A stretch of 64,000 bases of DNA from Deltaproteobacteria bacterium (GTDB lineage: Bacteria; Desulfobacterota; Binatia; UBA12015): contig JAJCZO010000191.1 of the NCBI GenBank assembly GCA_029262355.1, forward strand, positions 1 through 64,000. Reading direction: 5' to 3'. The notes beneath the pieces are model-generated. The model saw nothing but the letters and a program-made list of their open reading frames with translations, had not been told where the DNA came from and did no database searches. Both the position numbers and the translations under genes were made by a program. Positions 8,646 to 18,807 of the stretch are shown here, piece by piece. How positions within the stretch are numbered: the first letter of the stretch is position 1; each line of letters starts with the position of its first letter.

Positions 8646-9268
8646 GCGTCCCCCAAGTCCCGAATCCAGCGAAACGTCAGATTCACCCGCAGCCCCACTT
8701 GGCGACGGGTCTTCGGCACCGCATGGTGCCAATTCGCCTGCGTATCGCCATCCATGACGAGAAGCGAGCCGTGCTCGAGGTCCAGGGCAACAGGCTCGAC
8801 CGCGCGTTTCCGATGCCGCAAGCGGAAACGACGCGTCTCACCCAGGCTCACCGACGCGATCACGGGAGACGTCCCCACCTCGGGCTCATCGTCGCTGTGC
8901 CACCCCATCGAGTCGGCGCCATCTCGGTAGGCATTGGCCAACACCGAGTTGAAGGACGTGCCGAACTCCGCGTTCAGGCGCGAACGAACCTCATCGAGTA
9001 GCGGCGTAAACGGGAGCGGATCGTAGCGGTGCCCGGAGTAGCGATAGTGTGCGCCGTCGACCCCGTACCAAGCCGAGAGGCGCGGTGACGCAATCCGCCG
9101 GCCCGCGATCGCAACGAAGTGCTGCGACCACTCGATGTCACGCCACAACCCTTCGAGAAGACGATCGGCCTCGCCGACCTCGAAGAACGGCGACCATACC
9201 CGCAGATGACCACCCCGGAGCTCGAGGTCACGTGCAGACGCTTCGAGCGGCAACCGCGGCGTCATCAT
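8642..9268 (-). CDS. AlkB-family 2-oxoglutarate/Fe(II) dioxygenase
   Basis: About 208 residues if started at the ATG-ATG pair at 9268, 19 bp after the MerR stop. A longer start at 9346 would overlap that gene by 59 bp and lacks support. The fold core is clear: NAYRDGADSMGWHSDDEPE with iron ligands H124-x-D126, SLGETRRFRLRHR, and HHAVPKTRRQVGLRVNLTFR carrying the distal His and the 2-oxoglutarate-binding arginines. This is the ALKBH2/3-like subgroup, which demethylates 1-methyladenine and 3-methylcytosine in nucleic acids. It overlaps the transporter gene by 4 nt. Placement in an operon with a diiron protein and a transporter is unusual for a repair enzyme. Confidence 0.9.
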   Translation of the reverse strand: MMTPRLPLEASARDLELRGGHLRVWSPFFEVGEADRLLEGLWRDIEWSQHFVAIAGRRIASPRLSAWYGVDGAHYRYSGHRYDPLPFTPLLDEVRSRLNAEFGTSFNSVLANAYRDGADSMGWHSDDEPEVGTSPVIASVSLGETRRFRLRHRKRAVEPVALDLEHGSLLVMDGDTQANWHHAVPKTRRQVGLRVNLTFRWIRDLGDA

Positions 9269-9287
9269 GCCGATGGCCCCGAGCGAC

Positions 9288-10079
9288 TCAGCCTCGCGCG
9301 CGAGGCCGGCCACGCTTCCCCTTGGCGGGAGCCGGATCGCCGACATTGCCCTCGCCGATGAGTCGCAGAAGCGTGTTCTTCCTCAGCTGGGCGATGATCT
9401 GATTCACCAGGTCGATGCCATGCTCGGCCAGATCGACCGCCGCCTGGCCGGTGACGCGGCCCGTGACGCCACGTGCGAACAGCCGTAGCTCCTCTCGTGC
9501 GAGCCACTCGACCATGTCGACGTAGAGACCGACCTGCTCCGATGGAAACCCGGCCTCTGGCGTAAACCCGGCCGCACGCGCCTCGCCCCACAACTCGACG
9601 ATCGCGAGCGAGGACGGCTCGAGCCAATCGGCGCCACCGCGCGAAACGATCTCGACCGCACGGGTCGCGGCCATCTTACGGACCTCGCCGATGGGGATCC
9701 CACAGCGGCGTGCGGCTGTACTCAGACGCTCGCCCGGGGATTTTGGCGGCGCCTCCACCTGGGGGAAGAGCTTGCCGTCGAGATCCAGGAGCGCCTCGAC
9801 CTCGGCACGCGAAGGCTCGCCGTCGTCGGCCACGATCCGCTGGATCACGTGCAACGGCAGGTAACGCTTCTCCTGCAACTCCTTGATGAACCGGATCCTC
9901 TCGACGAACGATTCGTCGTACCACGCCACGTTGCGAGCCGGGCGTTCCGGCTCGGGCAGCAGCCCCTCCCGAATGTAGAAGCGAATCGTCTCGCGGCCGA
10001 CCCCGGTCGCCTCTTCCAGATCCCCCATCTTGAGCCGCGTTCGCGGCTCTACGGGTGGGCTCGAAGGTTTCTTTGGCAC
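9288..10079 (-). CDS. MerR-family transcriptional regulator
   Basis: 263 residues. An N-terminal MerR helix-turn-helix begins with KMGDLEEATGVGRETIRFYIREGLLPEPERPARN and continues into FVERIRFIKELQEKRYLPLHVIQRIV. The remaining ~170 residues form a helical effector region with a second MerR-like segment (LSTAARRCGIPIGEVRKMAATRAV), ending in a basic GKRGRPRARG tail. No cysteine triad typical of metal-sensing MerR proteins is present. It starts 9 bp after the diiron-protein stop, so it probably regulates its own operon, perhaps through the palindrome at 11202-11220. Confidence 0.85.
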   Translation of the reverse strand: MPKKPSSPPVEPRTRLKMGDLEEATGVGRETIRFYIREGLLPEPERPARNVAWYDESFVERIRFIKELQEKRYLPLHVIQRIVADDGEPSRAEVEALLDLDGKLFPQVEAPPKSPGERLSTAARRCGIPIGEVRKMAATRAVEIVSRGGADWLEPSSLAIVELWGEARAAGFTPEAGFPSEQVGLYVDMVEWLAREELRLFARGVTGRVTGQAAVDLAEHGIDLVNQIIAQLRKNTLLRLIGEGNVGDPAPAKGKRGRPRARG

Positions 10080-10088
10080 GGACGGGGC

Positions 10089-11168
10089 TTAGCTTGCGCG
10101 TGCCGTTGCGGCGACCGTCTCGACGTCGCGACGTCGCTCATCGAACTGCCGCGCGATCTCTTCATCCTGCTGACCGAGCGCTTCGACATCGCCATCCGCG
10201 AAGCCGAGGATGCCCATGTCGGCGTAGGCCTTACGCACTCGCGGTCCCCACAGGCCGATGTCCTTGATCGTCGGTACGATCCGACTGAAGAGGGCCGACC
10301 GATAGTTGCTCATGAACTCGGAACGGTCCGTTGCTTCCTTGCACTCCTTCACGGGCAGACCGAGCGTCTCCCACACTTCGTCGCCCAGGAAGCGGTCGCG
10401 CAGGAGGTAACACCCCTCGACGACGAATTCTTCACGCTCGTCGCGCTCCTTGTCCGAGAGCTGAGGATAATAGTCGCGCAGGGCCAACCGACCGAACGCC
10501 ACGTGGCGTGCTTCGTCCTGCATCACGTAGGCCGTTACTGAACGGACGAGTTCGGTCTTCGCGTGATCGCGAATCATGCCGAACGCCGCGAGGGCGACAC
10601 CCTCGATCAATACCTGCATGCCGAGGTAGGTGAGATCCCAGCGGGAATCGGTGAGGGTGTCGTTTAGAAGCGCCTTCAGGTGCGGATTGATCGGGTACAG
10701 CAGGTCGTACTTCTCATGAAGGAGCTTCGAATACGCCTCGACGTGACGGGCCTCATCGATGACCTGGGTGGACGCGTAGAACTTGGCGTCCATGTTCGGA
10801 ACCTGCTGCACGATCTTCGCCGTACACACCAGTGCGCCCTGCTCGCCGTGGAGAAACTGCGAGAGCTGCCACGCCTGGAAGTGGCGACGGACGTTCTTGC
10901 GCCCCTCCACGTCGAGCCGATCCCAAATGTCGGAGCCGTAGATGCCGAGGACCTCGTCCGGCAGACCGCCTGGGTTGTCGGGATCCAGCTCCTGCGACCA
11001 GTCGATGCGCTCCTCGGCGTCCCACTGCTGCTTCTTGCCCTTCTGATACAGGCCGAGCAGCGTGTCGCGACCGTCGTCGTACTCCCAGCGGAAGGTCGTG
11101 TCGAAGGACTGTGGGACATCCCACTCGTTGGTTTCAGGCCTGGTCGTGTAGCGCTCGGTAGTCGCCAT
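10089..11168 (-). CDS. Ferritin-like diiron protein (AurF/R2-type oxygenase-like)
   Basis: 359 residues. The six expected diiron ligands can be placed: E109 (HGEQGA), E139-x-x-H142 (DEARHVEAY), E189 (VLIEGVALAAFG) and E219-x-x-H222 (DEARHVAFG). This E...ExxH...E...ExxH spacing is that of ribonucleotide-reductase R2-like and AurF-like oxygenases. Such proteins activate O2 to N-oxygenate amines, desaturate or hydroxylate acyl chains, or act as R2lox; the reaction here is unknown. It is the first gene of a four-gene operon with MerR, AlkB-like and sugar-porter genes. The ATG is preceded by GGAGGAGAAAG. A palindromic operator candidate lies 34 bp upstream. Confidence 0.88.
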   Translation of the reverse strand: MATTERYTTRPETNEWDVPQSFDTTFRWEYDDGRDTLLGLYQKGKKQQWDAEERIDWSQELDPDNPGGLPDEVLGIYGSDIWDRLDVEGRKNVRRHFQAWQLSQFLHGEQGALVCTAKIVQQVPNMDAKFYASTQVIDEARHVEAYSKLLHEKYDLLYPINPHLKALLNDTLTDSRWDLTYLGMQVLIEGVALAAFGMIRDHAKTELVRSVTAYVMQDEARHVAFGRLALRDYYPQLSDKERDEREEFVVEGCYLLRDRFLGDEVWETLGLPVKECKEATDRSEFMSNYRSALFSRIVPTIKDIGLWGPRVRKAYADMGILGFADGDVEALGQQDEEIARQFDERRRDVETVAATARAS

Positions 11169-11201
11169 GAGTCTTTCTCCTCCGCTCGTTCGGTTCCAGA
11201 G

Positions 11202-11220
11202 TGCGTAGTACTACTACGCA
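11202..11220 (-). promoter_or_regulatory. Palindromic operator candidate overlapping a promoter
   Basis: TGCGTAGTACTACTACGCA is a perfect 9-bp inverted repeat around a single central base. On the minus strand a -35-like TTGACT sits at 11232-11237, and a possible -10 (TAGTAC, 18-bp spacer) falls inside the palindrome. Repression of the diiron operon, by the MerR protein or another regulator, is plausible. The divergent kinase gene starts 190 bp away. Confidence 0.6.
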
Positions 11221-11409
11221 TTCTACGATCGAGTCAATCCCCTCCCCGGAGACGGCGCACCGCGCCCCTCTCGGCAACCGGGCTTCGCTGAACCAGCTAC
11301 TTGACGAACGCCACGGGAGCGCCCCGGTTCTCTCGAATGCTGCGGTTTACGCCCAGAAAGCGTCTTCGGGGTCGCCCTGCCAGCCTCCAATGGGATACGT
11401 CTGCCCGGG

Positions 11410-13203
<1,794 letters not shown>

Positions 13204-13234
13204 AACGCTCCGAGCCCCTTCAATCGTCGAGAGG

Positions 13235-13250
13235 CGCACTCACGAGTGCG
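13235..13250. terminator. Small hairpin between convergent genes
   Basis: CGCACT-CACG-AGTGCG forms a 6-bp stem with a 4-nt loop in the 91-bp gap between the kinase stop and the converging wax-synthase stop. There is no U-tract, so it is only a weak terminator candidate. Confidence 0.3.
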
Positions 13251-13294
13251 GCGGCGATCCGGTCCGGCATGCCCATCGCTCCCCCCCCACGGCT

Positions 13295-14710
13295 TTACCC
13301 GACGGCGTGCGCCGCCGTGCGAAGCTCGTCGAGATTGCGCGCGACGGCGGCGACGAAGTCGCCCAGGTCGGGCATCAAATCCCAATCGGCGTTGAACCCG
13401 AACTGCAGGCGGCCCATGTAGCTAAAGACCGCCACGCCCAGACCCTGCTCGGACAACAACGTCACCATCGGACTCGCGCTGAGCATCTTCGAAGACAGCA
13501 GATAGAGCGGGAACGGCGGCCCCGGCACGTTGGTGACGATGAGATTGCAGGGACTGAGCTTTTGCGTGAGTTGGACGACGAGCGAGAGGGCCGCCGGCCC
13601 GCCGAACTCCGCGGTCCTGTAGAGATAGGCAGTCGGATCGGCGCTGCCAGATTTCTTGAGCTCGGTCGTGACCTCACGGACGAGGTCCAGTCGCTTGCGT
13701 GCATCGCGTTCCGCGATCGGAAGCCGCGCGAGCCAAGCCGCAACCTGGTTCCCCATCGAGCGATCCTCCCCAGTGCGCGCGTTCACTGGTATGGCGGCGA
13801 TGAAGTCGAGGATGTCTACGTTGACCCGCCGGCCACGAAGATACTCCCCCGCGGCCCCCGCAATGACGCAGAGCACGACATCGTTCAGGGTGCCGCCGAG
13901 CTGGTTCTTGATGAACTTCGCCTCGTCGAGACCGATCGCCGTCCAATCGAAGCGGCGGTGCGGACCGAGCTGTTTGTTGAAGGGGGTCTCAGCCGCTCCC
14001 TGCATGGCGATACCGGCCATGCGCTTCATCGACTCGAGGGCTCCTTGAAGCTCGTCGACCTGCCCCCCGAGGCTGGCCAGCGCGTCCCTGATCCCACCCG
14101 CCAGATCGAGCGGCGCGCGTAGCTTTCGCGTCGCTTCGTCCGTAAGCATCGCCAGACTGCTCGGGGCTTCGCGCGGACGCCAAGGCGGGGCCTCCTCGAT
14201 CGTGTCGTCCGGCTCCAAGCGCATGAGAACCGTCGAGATGTCGACCCCAGAGACTCCGTCGATCATGCAATGATGCGTCTTCGTCACCATCGCCCACTGG
14301 CCATTGGGAAGTCCTTCGACCACCCACAGCTCCCAGAGCGGCCGGTTCCGGTCGAGACGCTGCGACATGATTCGACCCACGAGACTCTTGAGCTCGGCGT
14401 CGTCGCCCGGTCGGGGAAGCCGCGTATGGCGCACGTGGTACCGAACGTTGAAGCGCTCGTCGTCGATCCAGACCGGATGGCCGTCCACGGGGGTGTAGGC
14501 GAGCTTTTGGCGATACCGAGGAATCGCGTGCAAACGCGACTCCACGTACGTCCGGATTCGCTCGATATCGACGCCGCCGCGATGGTTGGTGAGACCACCC
14601 CCCTCGTAGACCGACATCCCACCGATATGCATGTGGGCGGTGCTATCGATGTCCTCGTAGACGAGGAAGGATGCGTCCTGCGCGGACAAACGTTCGTAGC
14701 TTTCCACCAT
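13295..14710 (-). CDS. Wax ester synthase / diacylglycerol acyltransferase (WS/DGAT) 1
   Basis: 471 residues from the ATG at 14710 (GGAGA ribosome-binding site). The upstream extension to 14782 overlaps the divergent gene and is rejected. The catalytic HHxxxDG motif is H146-H147-C-M-I-D151-G152. Other family signatures are PLWELWVVEGL just before it, LNDVVLCVIAGA, and NVPGPPFPLY near the C terminus. These enzymes esterify long-chain alcohols or diacylglycerol with acyl-CoA to make wax esters or triacylglycerol. It is divergently paired with a second WS/DGAT, and the two N termini share YERLSAQDASFL, which points to an old duplication and inversion. Confidence 0.95.
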   Translation of the reverse strand: MVESYERLSAQDASFLVYEDIDSTAHMHIGGMSVYEGGGLTNHRGGVDIERIRTYVESRLHAIPRYRQKLAYTPVDGHPVWIDDERFNVRYHVRHTRLPRPGDDAELKSLVGRIMSQRLDRNRPLWELWVVEGLPNGQWAMVTKTHHCMIDGVSGVDISTVLMRLEPDDTIEEAPPWRPREAPSSLAMLTDEATRKLRAPLDLAGGIRDALASLGGQVDELQGALESMKRMAGIAMQGAAETPFNKQLGPHRRFDWTAIGLDEAKFIKNQLGGTLNDVVLCVIAGAAGEYLRGRRVNVDILDFIAAIPVNARTGEDRSMGNQVAAWLARLPIAERDARKRLDLVREVTTELKKSGSADPTAYLYRTAEFGGPAALSLVVQLTQKLSPCNLIVTNVPGPPFPLYLLSSKMLSASPMVTLLSEQGLGVAVFSYMGRLQFGFNADWDLMPDLGDFVAAVARNLDELRTAAHAVG

Positions 14711-14774
14711 CGATCTCCAGAAGGTCCAGCCAGAGACTAGCCTTGCAGGGCCGAGGCTGTAAAATCGCTGCGCC

Positions 14775-16130
14775 ATGGCCAACTACGCCTACGAGCGACT
14801 CTCTGCGCAGGACGCCTCGTTTCTGCTGTTCGAGACCCCGAACGAGCACATGCACCTCGCGTGGATGTGGGCTTTCGAGGCCGGACCGCTGACCTCGGCC
14901 GATGGCGGTGTCGACATCCGCCGGATTCGAAACCACGTCGCCTCACGGTTGTACTTGTTTCCGCGCTTCCGACAGAAGCTCGCCTATACTCCCGTCGAGA
15001 AGCACCCGGTCTGGGTGGACGACGAGAGCTTCAAGATCCACTACCACGTCCAACACGTCGCGGTCCCGGACCCGGGCGATGCCGCTGGATTGTGGGCAAC
15101 GACCTCCGCGTTGTTCTCGCAGCCGCTCGATCCGTCGAAGCCGTTGTGGGAACTCTGGGTGATCGAGGGACTCGCGAACGGTGGCTTCGCAATCGTGAGC
15201 AAGACACACCACTGCATGGTCGACGGGCGAGCGAGCGTCGATCTCATGACAGGGCTGCTCGACGAGAGTCCCGACGCGCCCGACCAAGACGCGCCCGAGT
15301 GGATTCCCCGCCCGGCGCCCGGCCCCTCCGACCTCCTCTTCGACACGGTTCTCGATCGCGCGGCTCTGGCAGTGTCGTTCGGCCGGACCATCAAGGATCA
15401 GATTGGCGGCATTCGCGACGCACTGCGCGGCGGGGTACAGCGCGCGCCGACGTCTCCGATCAACACCACCATCGGTCCCCACCGGCTGGCGAACGGGATC
15501 CGGTTCCCACGCCTGGCGATCGAGACAGCGGCCCAGGAACTCGGCGGCAGTGTCGATGACGTCGCTCTGGCAATCATCGCCGGTGGACTCCAGACCTACC
15601 TCGCGCGCAAGTCCTTCGATACGTCGGCAGCACCGCTGCGCGTCGCGATGCCGGCCGGCACCCCGCGCAGCGGCGAGGACTCCGCCCAGCCGGCGGCCAG
15701 CATCGTTGCGTTGCCGACAAACCTCCACACCCCCGCGCAACGAGTCGCCGCTCTCGTCGAGGCGCGCCGCGAGGCTGACGAGCGAGCGCCTTCACTCGAG
15801 CGCTCGCGAGGTTGGCTGCGTTTTGCCGAAGCCGCCGGCCATACCGTCCTGGGACTCGGTGTCGAGTTCCGTAGCTGGCTCCACTCGTTCAACCTGATCG
15901 TATCCGTCCTCCCGGGCCCGGAAGAGCCCCGCTACCTGATCGGCTCCAAGCTCATCGCCGCCTATCCGCAGATCCCGCTATTCCAGAACCAGGGCTTGAG
16001 CATTGGCGTCGCGAGCTACGGCGGACAACTTCACTTCGGCGTCTCCGCCGACTGGGAGATCCTGCCCGACCTGCTCCTGCTCATCTCCGATTTCAAGTCG
16101 GCCTACGATGAGATCATCGCCACACCCTGA
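14775..16130 (+). CDS. Wax ester synthase / diacylglycerol acyltransferase (WS/DGAT) 2
   Basis: 451 residues. The catalytic motif is H145-H146-C-M-V-D150-G151 within KTHHCMVDG. PLWELWVIEGL, VDDVALAIIAGG and SVLPGPEEPRYL match the family; the usual NVPGP is altered to SVLPGP. It is divergent from WS/DGAT 1 with a 64-bp intergenic region that must hold both promoters. It may differ from its twin in acceptor preference (alcohol versus diacylglycerol), but the sequence does not show which. A TAAAAT stretch at about 14759-14764 could serve as its -10 box. A sparse intergenic region (16131-16264) follows, before the convergent SGNH gene. Confidence 0.94.
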   Translation: MANYAYERLSAQDASFLLFETPNEHMHLAWMWAFEAGPLTSADGGVDIRRIRNHVASRLYLFPRFRQKLAYTPVEKHPVWVDDESFKIHYHVQHVAVPDPGDAAGLWATTSALFSQPLDPSKPLWELWVIEGLANGGFAIVSKTHHCMVDGRASVDLMTGLLDESPDAPDQDAPEWIPRPAPGPSDLLFDTVLDRAALAVSFGRTIKDQIGGIRDALRGGVQRAPTSPINTTIGPHRLANGIRFPRLAIETAAQELGGSVDDVALAIIAGGLQTYLARKSFDTSAAPLRVAMPAGTPRSGEDSAQPAASIVALPTNLHTPAQRVAALVEARREADERAPSLERSRGWLRFAEAAGHTVLGLGVEFRSWLHSFNLIVSVLPGPEEPRYLIGSKLIAAYPQIPLFQNQGLSIGVASYGGQLHFGVSADWEILPDLLLLISDFKSAYDEIIATP

Positions 16131-16264
16131 GTCCTAGCCCCCGAGCAGGAGGGCCGGCCGCATCCTGTCGCCGCAGTTCGATCGCCGGGCTCCACGCCGC
16201 CGATTCGATAGCGGTCGCCACCGCGTAGCCCCCGTGGAGAGCGGCCACGGCGCGAACGGAGCGC

Positions 16265-17284
16265 TCAGCGAGAAACCGCCGCCCGCTGCTTGATGATCCG
16301 GGCAAGCGTGCGGGTGAACTCGGCAGCGTCCGCCGCATCGACGTGGGAACCGTCCGGCGTCGGGATGGAGCGGAGCTCCTCGTAGTCTTCGAAATGGACC
16401 GCGGGACCGCCGACCCGCTCGGCCAACACGTCCCAAAAGACCTCACGGGGGAACCTCTCGTTCTCCATCTCGCCGAGTCGACCGCTGTTCGGCAGCTTCA
16501 CGAGGACGACCTCTCCCCCGCGCGCTCGGATCGCCTCGGCCGACGCGGCGACCTCCCCGATGATCTCGTTGCGCAGGCGAAGACCGGGTCGCTTCTCCGT
16601 CGCGAGCCGCCGCACCCACCGCTGCTCGAGCCCCGCCTCGTTCACGCGTGAAAAGTCCATCTTCGCCGACCGGTCCGACTCCACCCAGCGCTCGCGCGGC
16701 GTCGCCCGGAGGCCAGCCTGGGACAACGCCAGCAACCGGTCGGGGGAGAGCTCCGGGTTCCGGAAGGCGAACGTGCTCCCGACCAGCGCTTCGAACCAGG
16801 CCTCGAGACCCTCGGTCTGGTTCACCGCGAGCTCACGGCTCTCCGCCACTCGCAGCCGCGCCCGCCGCTCACGCTGGCGGCTCGCCTGGAATAAGATCCG
16901 GTCGGTCACCTCGACGATGACGAGCCCCTTGAACGATGAGTCCTCGGCGAGATCGTTGAGGATCGGCAGCGGCGAGCGCCCCTGGATCGCAAGCTGGATC
17001 GGCACGGGCCAGCCCGTCTCGTCGGCGAACGCGTCGAGGTCGATCGCGTACTGAACGCGCGATGCTCCGACGATCACGCTCCCCGGCCGCTCCAGCCCGT
17101 GCGCCCGATGGCGGTGCGTGCTCCAAAGCCGCGCAGAGTCCGAAACGGCCGGTTTGAAGCCACGCGCGCGCCAGTGCAGCTCGATCGCACCCAGTGCGAC
17201 GGCCGCCAGGGCGATCGCGAGAATCCACGTCCGGCCCCACGGACCACCGACTTCAGAACTGGAAATAGAGGAAGGCACGGTCAT
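16265..17284 (-). CDS. SGNH-like partner of an MBOAT acyltransferase (AlgJ/AlgX-like)
   Basis: 339 residues with one N-terminal membrane anchor (about 18-36, WILAIALAAVALGAIELHW), then an exported domain. IVGASRVQYAIDL resembles the nucleophile region of SGNH-like proteins (GASR in place of GDS), and TPDGSHVDAADAAEFT resembles the C-terminal D-x-x-H block. Such proteins sit beside MBOAT membrane acyltransferases and move acyl (often acetyl) groups onto exported polysaccharide or other surface molecules. Its start overlaps the MBOAT stop by 32 bp, so the two are translated together. The acceptor is unknown; no polysaccharide synthase is visible nearby. Confidence 0.72.
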   Translation of the reverse strand: MTVPSSISSSEVGGPWGRTWILAIALAAVALGAIELHWRARGFKPAVSDSARLWSTHRHRAHGLERPGSVIVGASRVQYAIDLDAFADETGWPVPIQLAIQGRSPLPILNDLAEDSSFKGLVIVEVTDRILFQASRQRERRARLRVAESRELAVNQTEGLEAWFEALVGSTFAFRNPELSPDRLLALSQAGLRATPRERWVESDRSAKMDFSRVNEAGLEQRWVRRLATEKRPGLRLRNEIIGEVAASAEAIRARGGEVVLVKLPNSGRLGEMENERFPREVFWDVLAERVGGPAVHFEDYEELRSIPTPDGSHVDAADAAEFTRTLARIIKQRAAVSR

Positions 17285-18668
17285 TCCCAGGCGTGAGCGC
17301 GATGGCGATCATCAATGCCGCCAGCACCACCGACCTCCCCCACCAGGGAAGCAGATGAGCGGTGCCGACGAAGGTCCGTTCGCGCATGAAATGGTTGCCG
17401 ACCAACATCAGAAAGGTCGCGGCCAGTGCCAGCTCGAGCTGTGCTCGATCGACGGCGAGCTCTCCCGCCGCTCCGGTCCACATCGCGTGCGTGAGCGACA
17501 TCGCACTCGAAAGATCCGACGCTCGAAAGAAGACCCACGCGAAGGACACCAGCAGGTACGTTCCGACCATCACGAAGAGCCGGCCGAACAGACCACCCGG
17601 CTCGATCCAATGCGGGAAATGCTCGCGGACCTTGCGTTCCGCCATCAGGTAGAGGCCATGCAGTGCCCCCCATAGGACGAAGAGCCAACTCGCACCGTGC
17701 CACAGACCACCGAGCAACATCGTGATCAGAAGATTCATCGACACCCGGATAGGCTGACGCCGGTTTCCTCCCAGAGGGATGTACAAGTAGTCGCGCAGCC
17801 ACGACGAGAGGCTGATGTGCCAACGTCGCCAAAAGTCCGAGAAGCCGAGCGAGGCGTACGGGCTGCGAAAGTTCATCGGCAGCGTGAACCCCAGGCAGTG
17901 CGCCGCCCCGATCGCGATCGTCGAGTAGCCGGCAAAGTCGAAGTAGATCTGTCCCGAGAACGCAAAGACGCCAGACCAGGCCGCAACGAAACCCGCCTTC
18001 TGGGCGCCGGCAAACACCGCGTCGGCGAGCGGAGCGAGCATCGCGTCGGCAAGCACCGTCTTGAAGAACAGGCCCACGACCATCAACGAGAGTCCCCAAC
18101 CAAGATCTTCGGCAGTGCTCCGACGTGACTCGCGACACTGCGGCAGAAACTCTCCCGCCCGAACGATCGGCCCCGCGACCAGCTGCGGGAAGAATGTCAC
18201 ATAGAGAGCGAAGTCCAGGAACGACGGCCACGGCTTCTCCCCACGGTACACGTCGATCGTGTAGGACAGCGTCTGGAACGTGTAGAAAGAGATGCCGACC
18301 GGCAGGATGATGTCGGGGGCCGCCGGGCGAAAGTCGCCGCCCATCGACTGAACCAACACGACAAAGCTCTCGAGCAGGAACCCTCCGTACTTGAAAAAGC
18401 CGAGCAGACCGAGGTTCGTCACCAGGCTCAAGAGCAAGTACGCACGACGGCTTGCGACAGTCGTCGATCGGGCGATGCGACGCGTGGCGAACCAATCGAT
18501 TCCCGTCGAGATCCAGATCAGCGCGACGAAGGGCGGATTCCACGCGGCGTAGAACCCGTAGCTGAAGAGCAGCAACAGGGTCTTCCGCCACGTCCACGGC
18601 AGCGGGAGCTGGTAGCCGGCAACGACGACCGCAAAGAAAAGAAGAAAGCTGAAGGAATCGAAGACCAC
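17253..18668 (-). CDS. MBOAT-family membrane O-acyltransferase (AlgI-like)
   Basis: 471 residues from a GTG start at 18668. Multiple membrane helices are visible. The AlgI/DltB-type signature is clear: LPVGISFYTFQTLSYTIDVYRG, VTFFPQLVAGPIVRAGEFLPQ, FAGYSTIAIGAAHCLGF, FRSPYASLGFSDFWRRWHISLSSWLRDYLYIPLGG, and GGLWHGASWLF with the catalytic His324. It transfers acyl groups across the membrane to a lumenal acceptor, together with the downstream SGNH-like partner. The ribosome-binding site is weak, so the exact start is less certain than the identity. Confidence 0.93.
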   Translation of the reverse strand: MVFDSFSFLLFFAVVVAGYQLPLPWTWRKTLLLLFSYGFYAAWNPPFVALIWISTGIDWFATRRIARSTTVASRRAYLLLSLVTNLGLLGFFKYGGFLLESFVVLVQSMGGDFRPAAPDIILPVGISFYTFQTLSYTIDVYRGEKPWPSFLDFALYVTFFPQLVAGPIVRAGEFLPQCRESRRSTAEDLGWGLSLMVVGLFFKTVLADAMLAPLADAVFAGAQKAGFVAAWSGVFAFSGQIYFDFAGYSTIAIGAAHCLGFTLPMNFRSPYASLGFSDFWRRWHISLSSWLRDYLYIPLGGNRRQPIRVSMNLLITMLLGGLWHGASWLFVLWGALHGLYLMAERKVREHFPHWIEPGGLFGRLFVMVGTYLLVSFAWVFFRASDLSSAMSLTHAMWTGAAGELAVDRAQLELALAATFLMLVGNHFMRERTFVGTAHLLPWWGRSVVLAALMIAIALTPGNDRAFLYFQF

Positions 18669-18807
18669 CGGCAGTCGGACTCAGGGCGCGCCTGATACTG
18701 CCGTGCGATGGTAGTCGTTGGCAAGCCCGCCGCACGCCGCAATTGACATGAGACCCGCCCGACCGGAACCTCTTGGAAGGCCCCTCCTGGCCCTCGAAGG
18801 AGACTGT

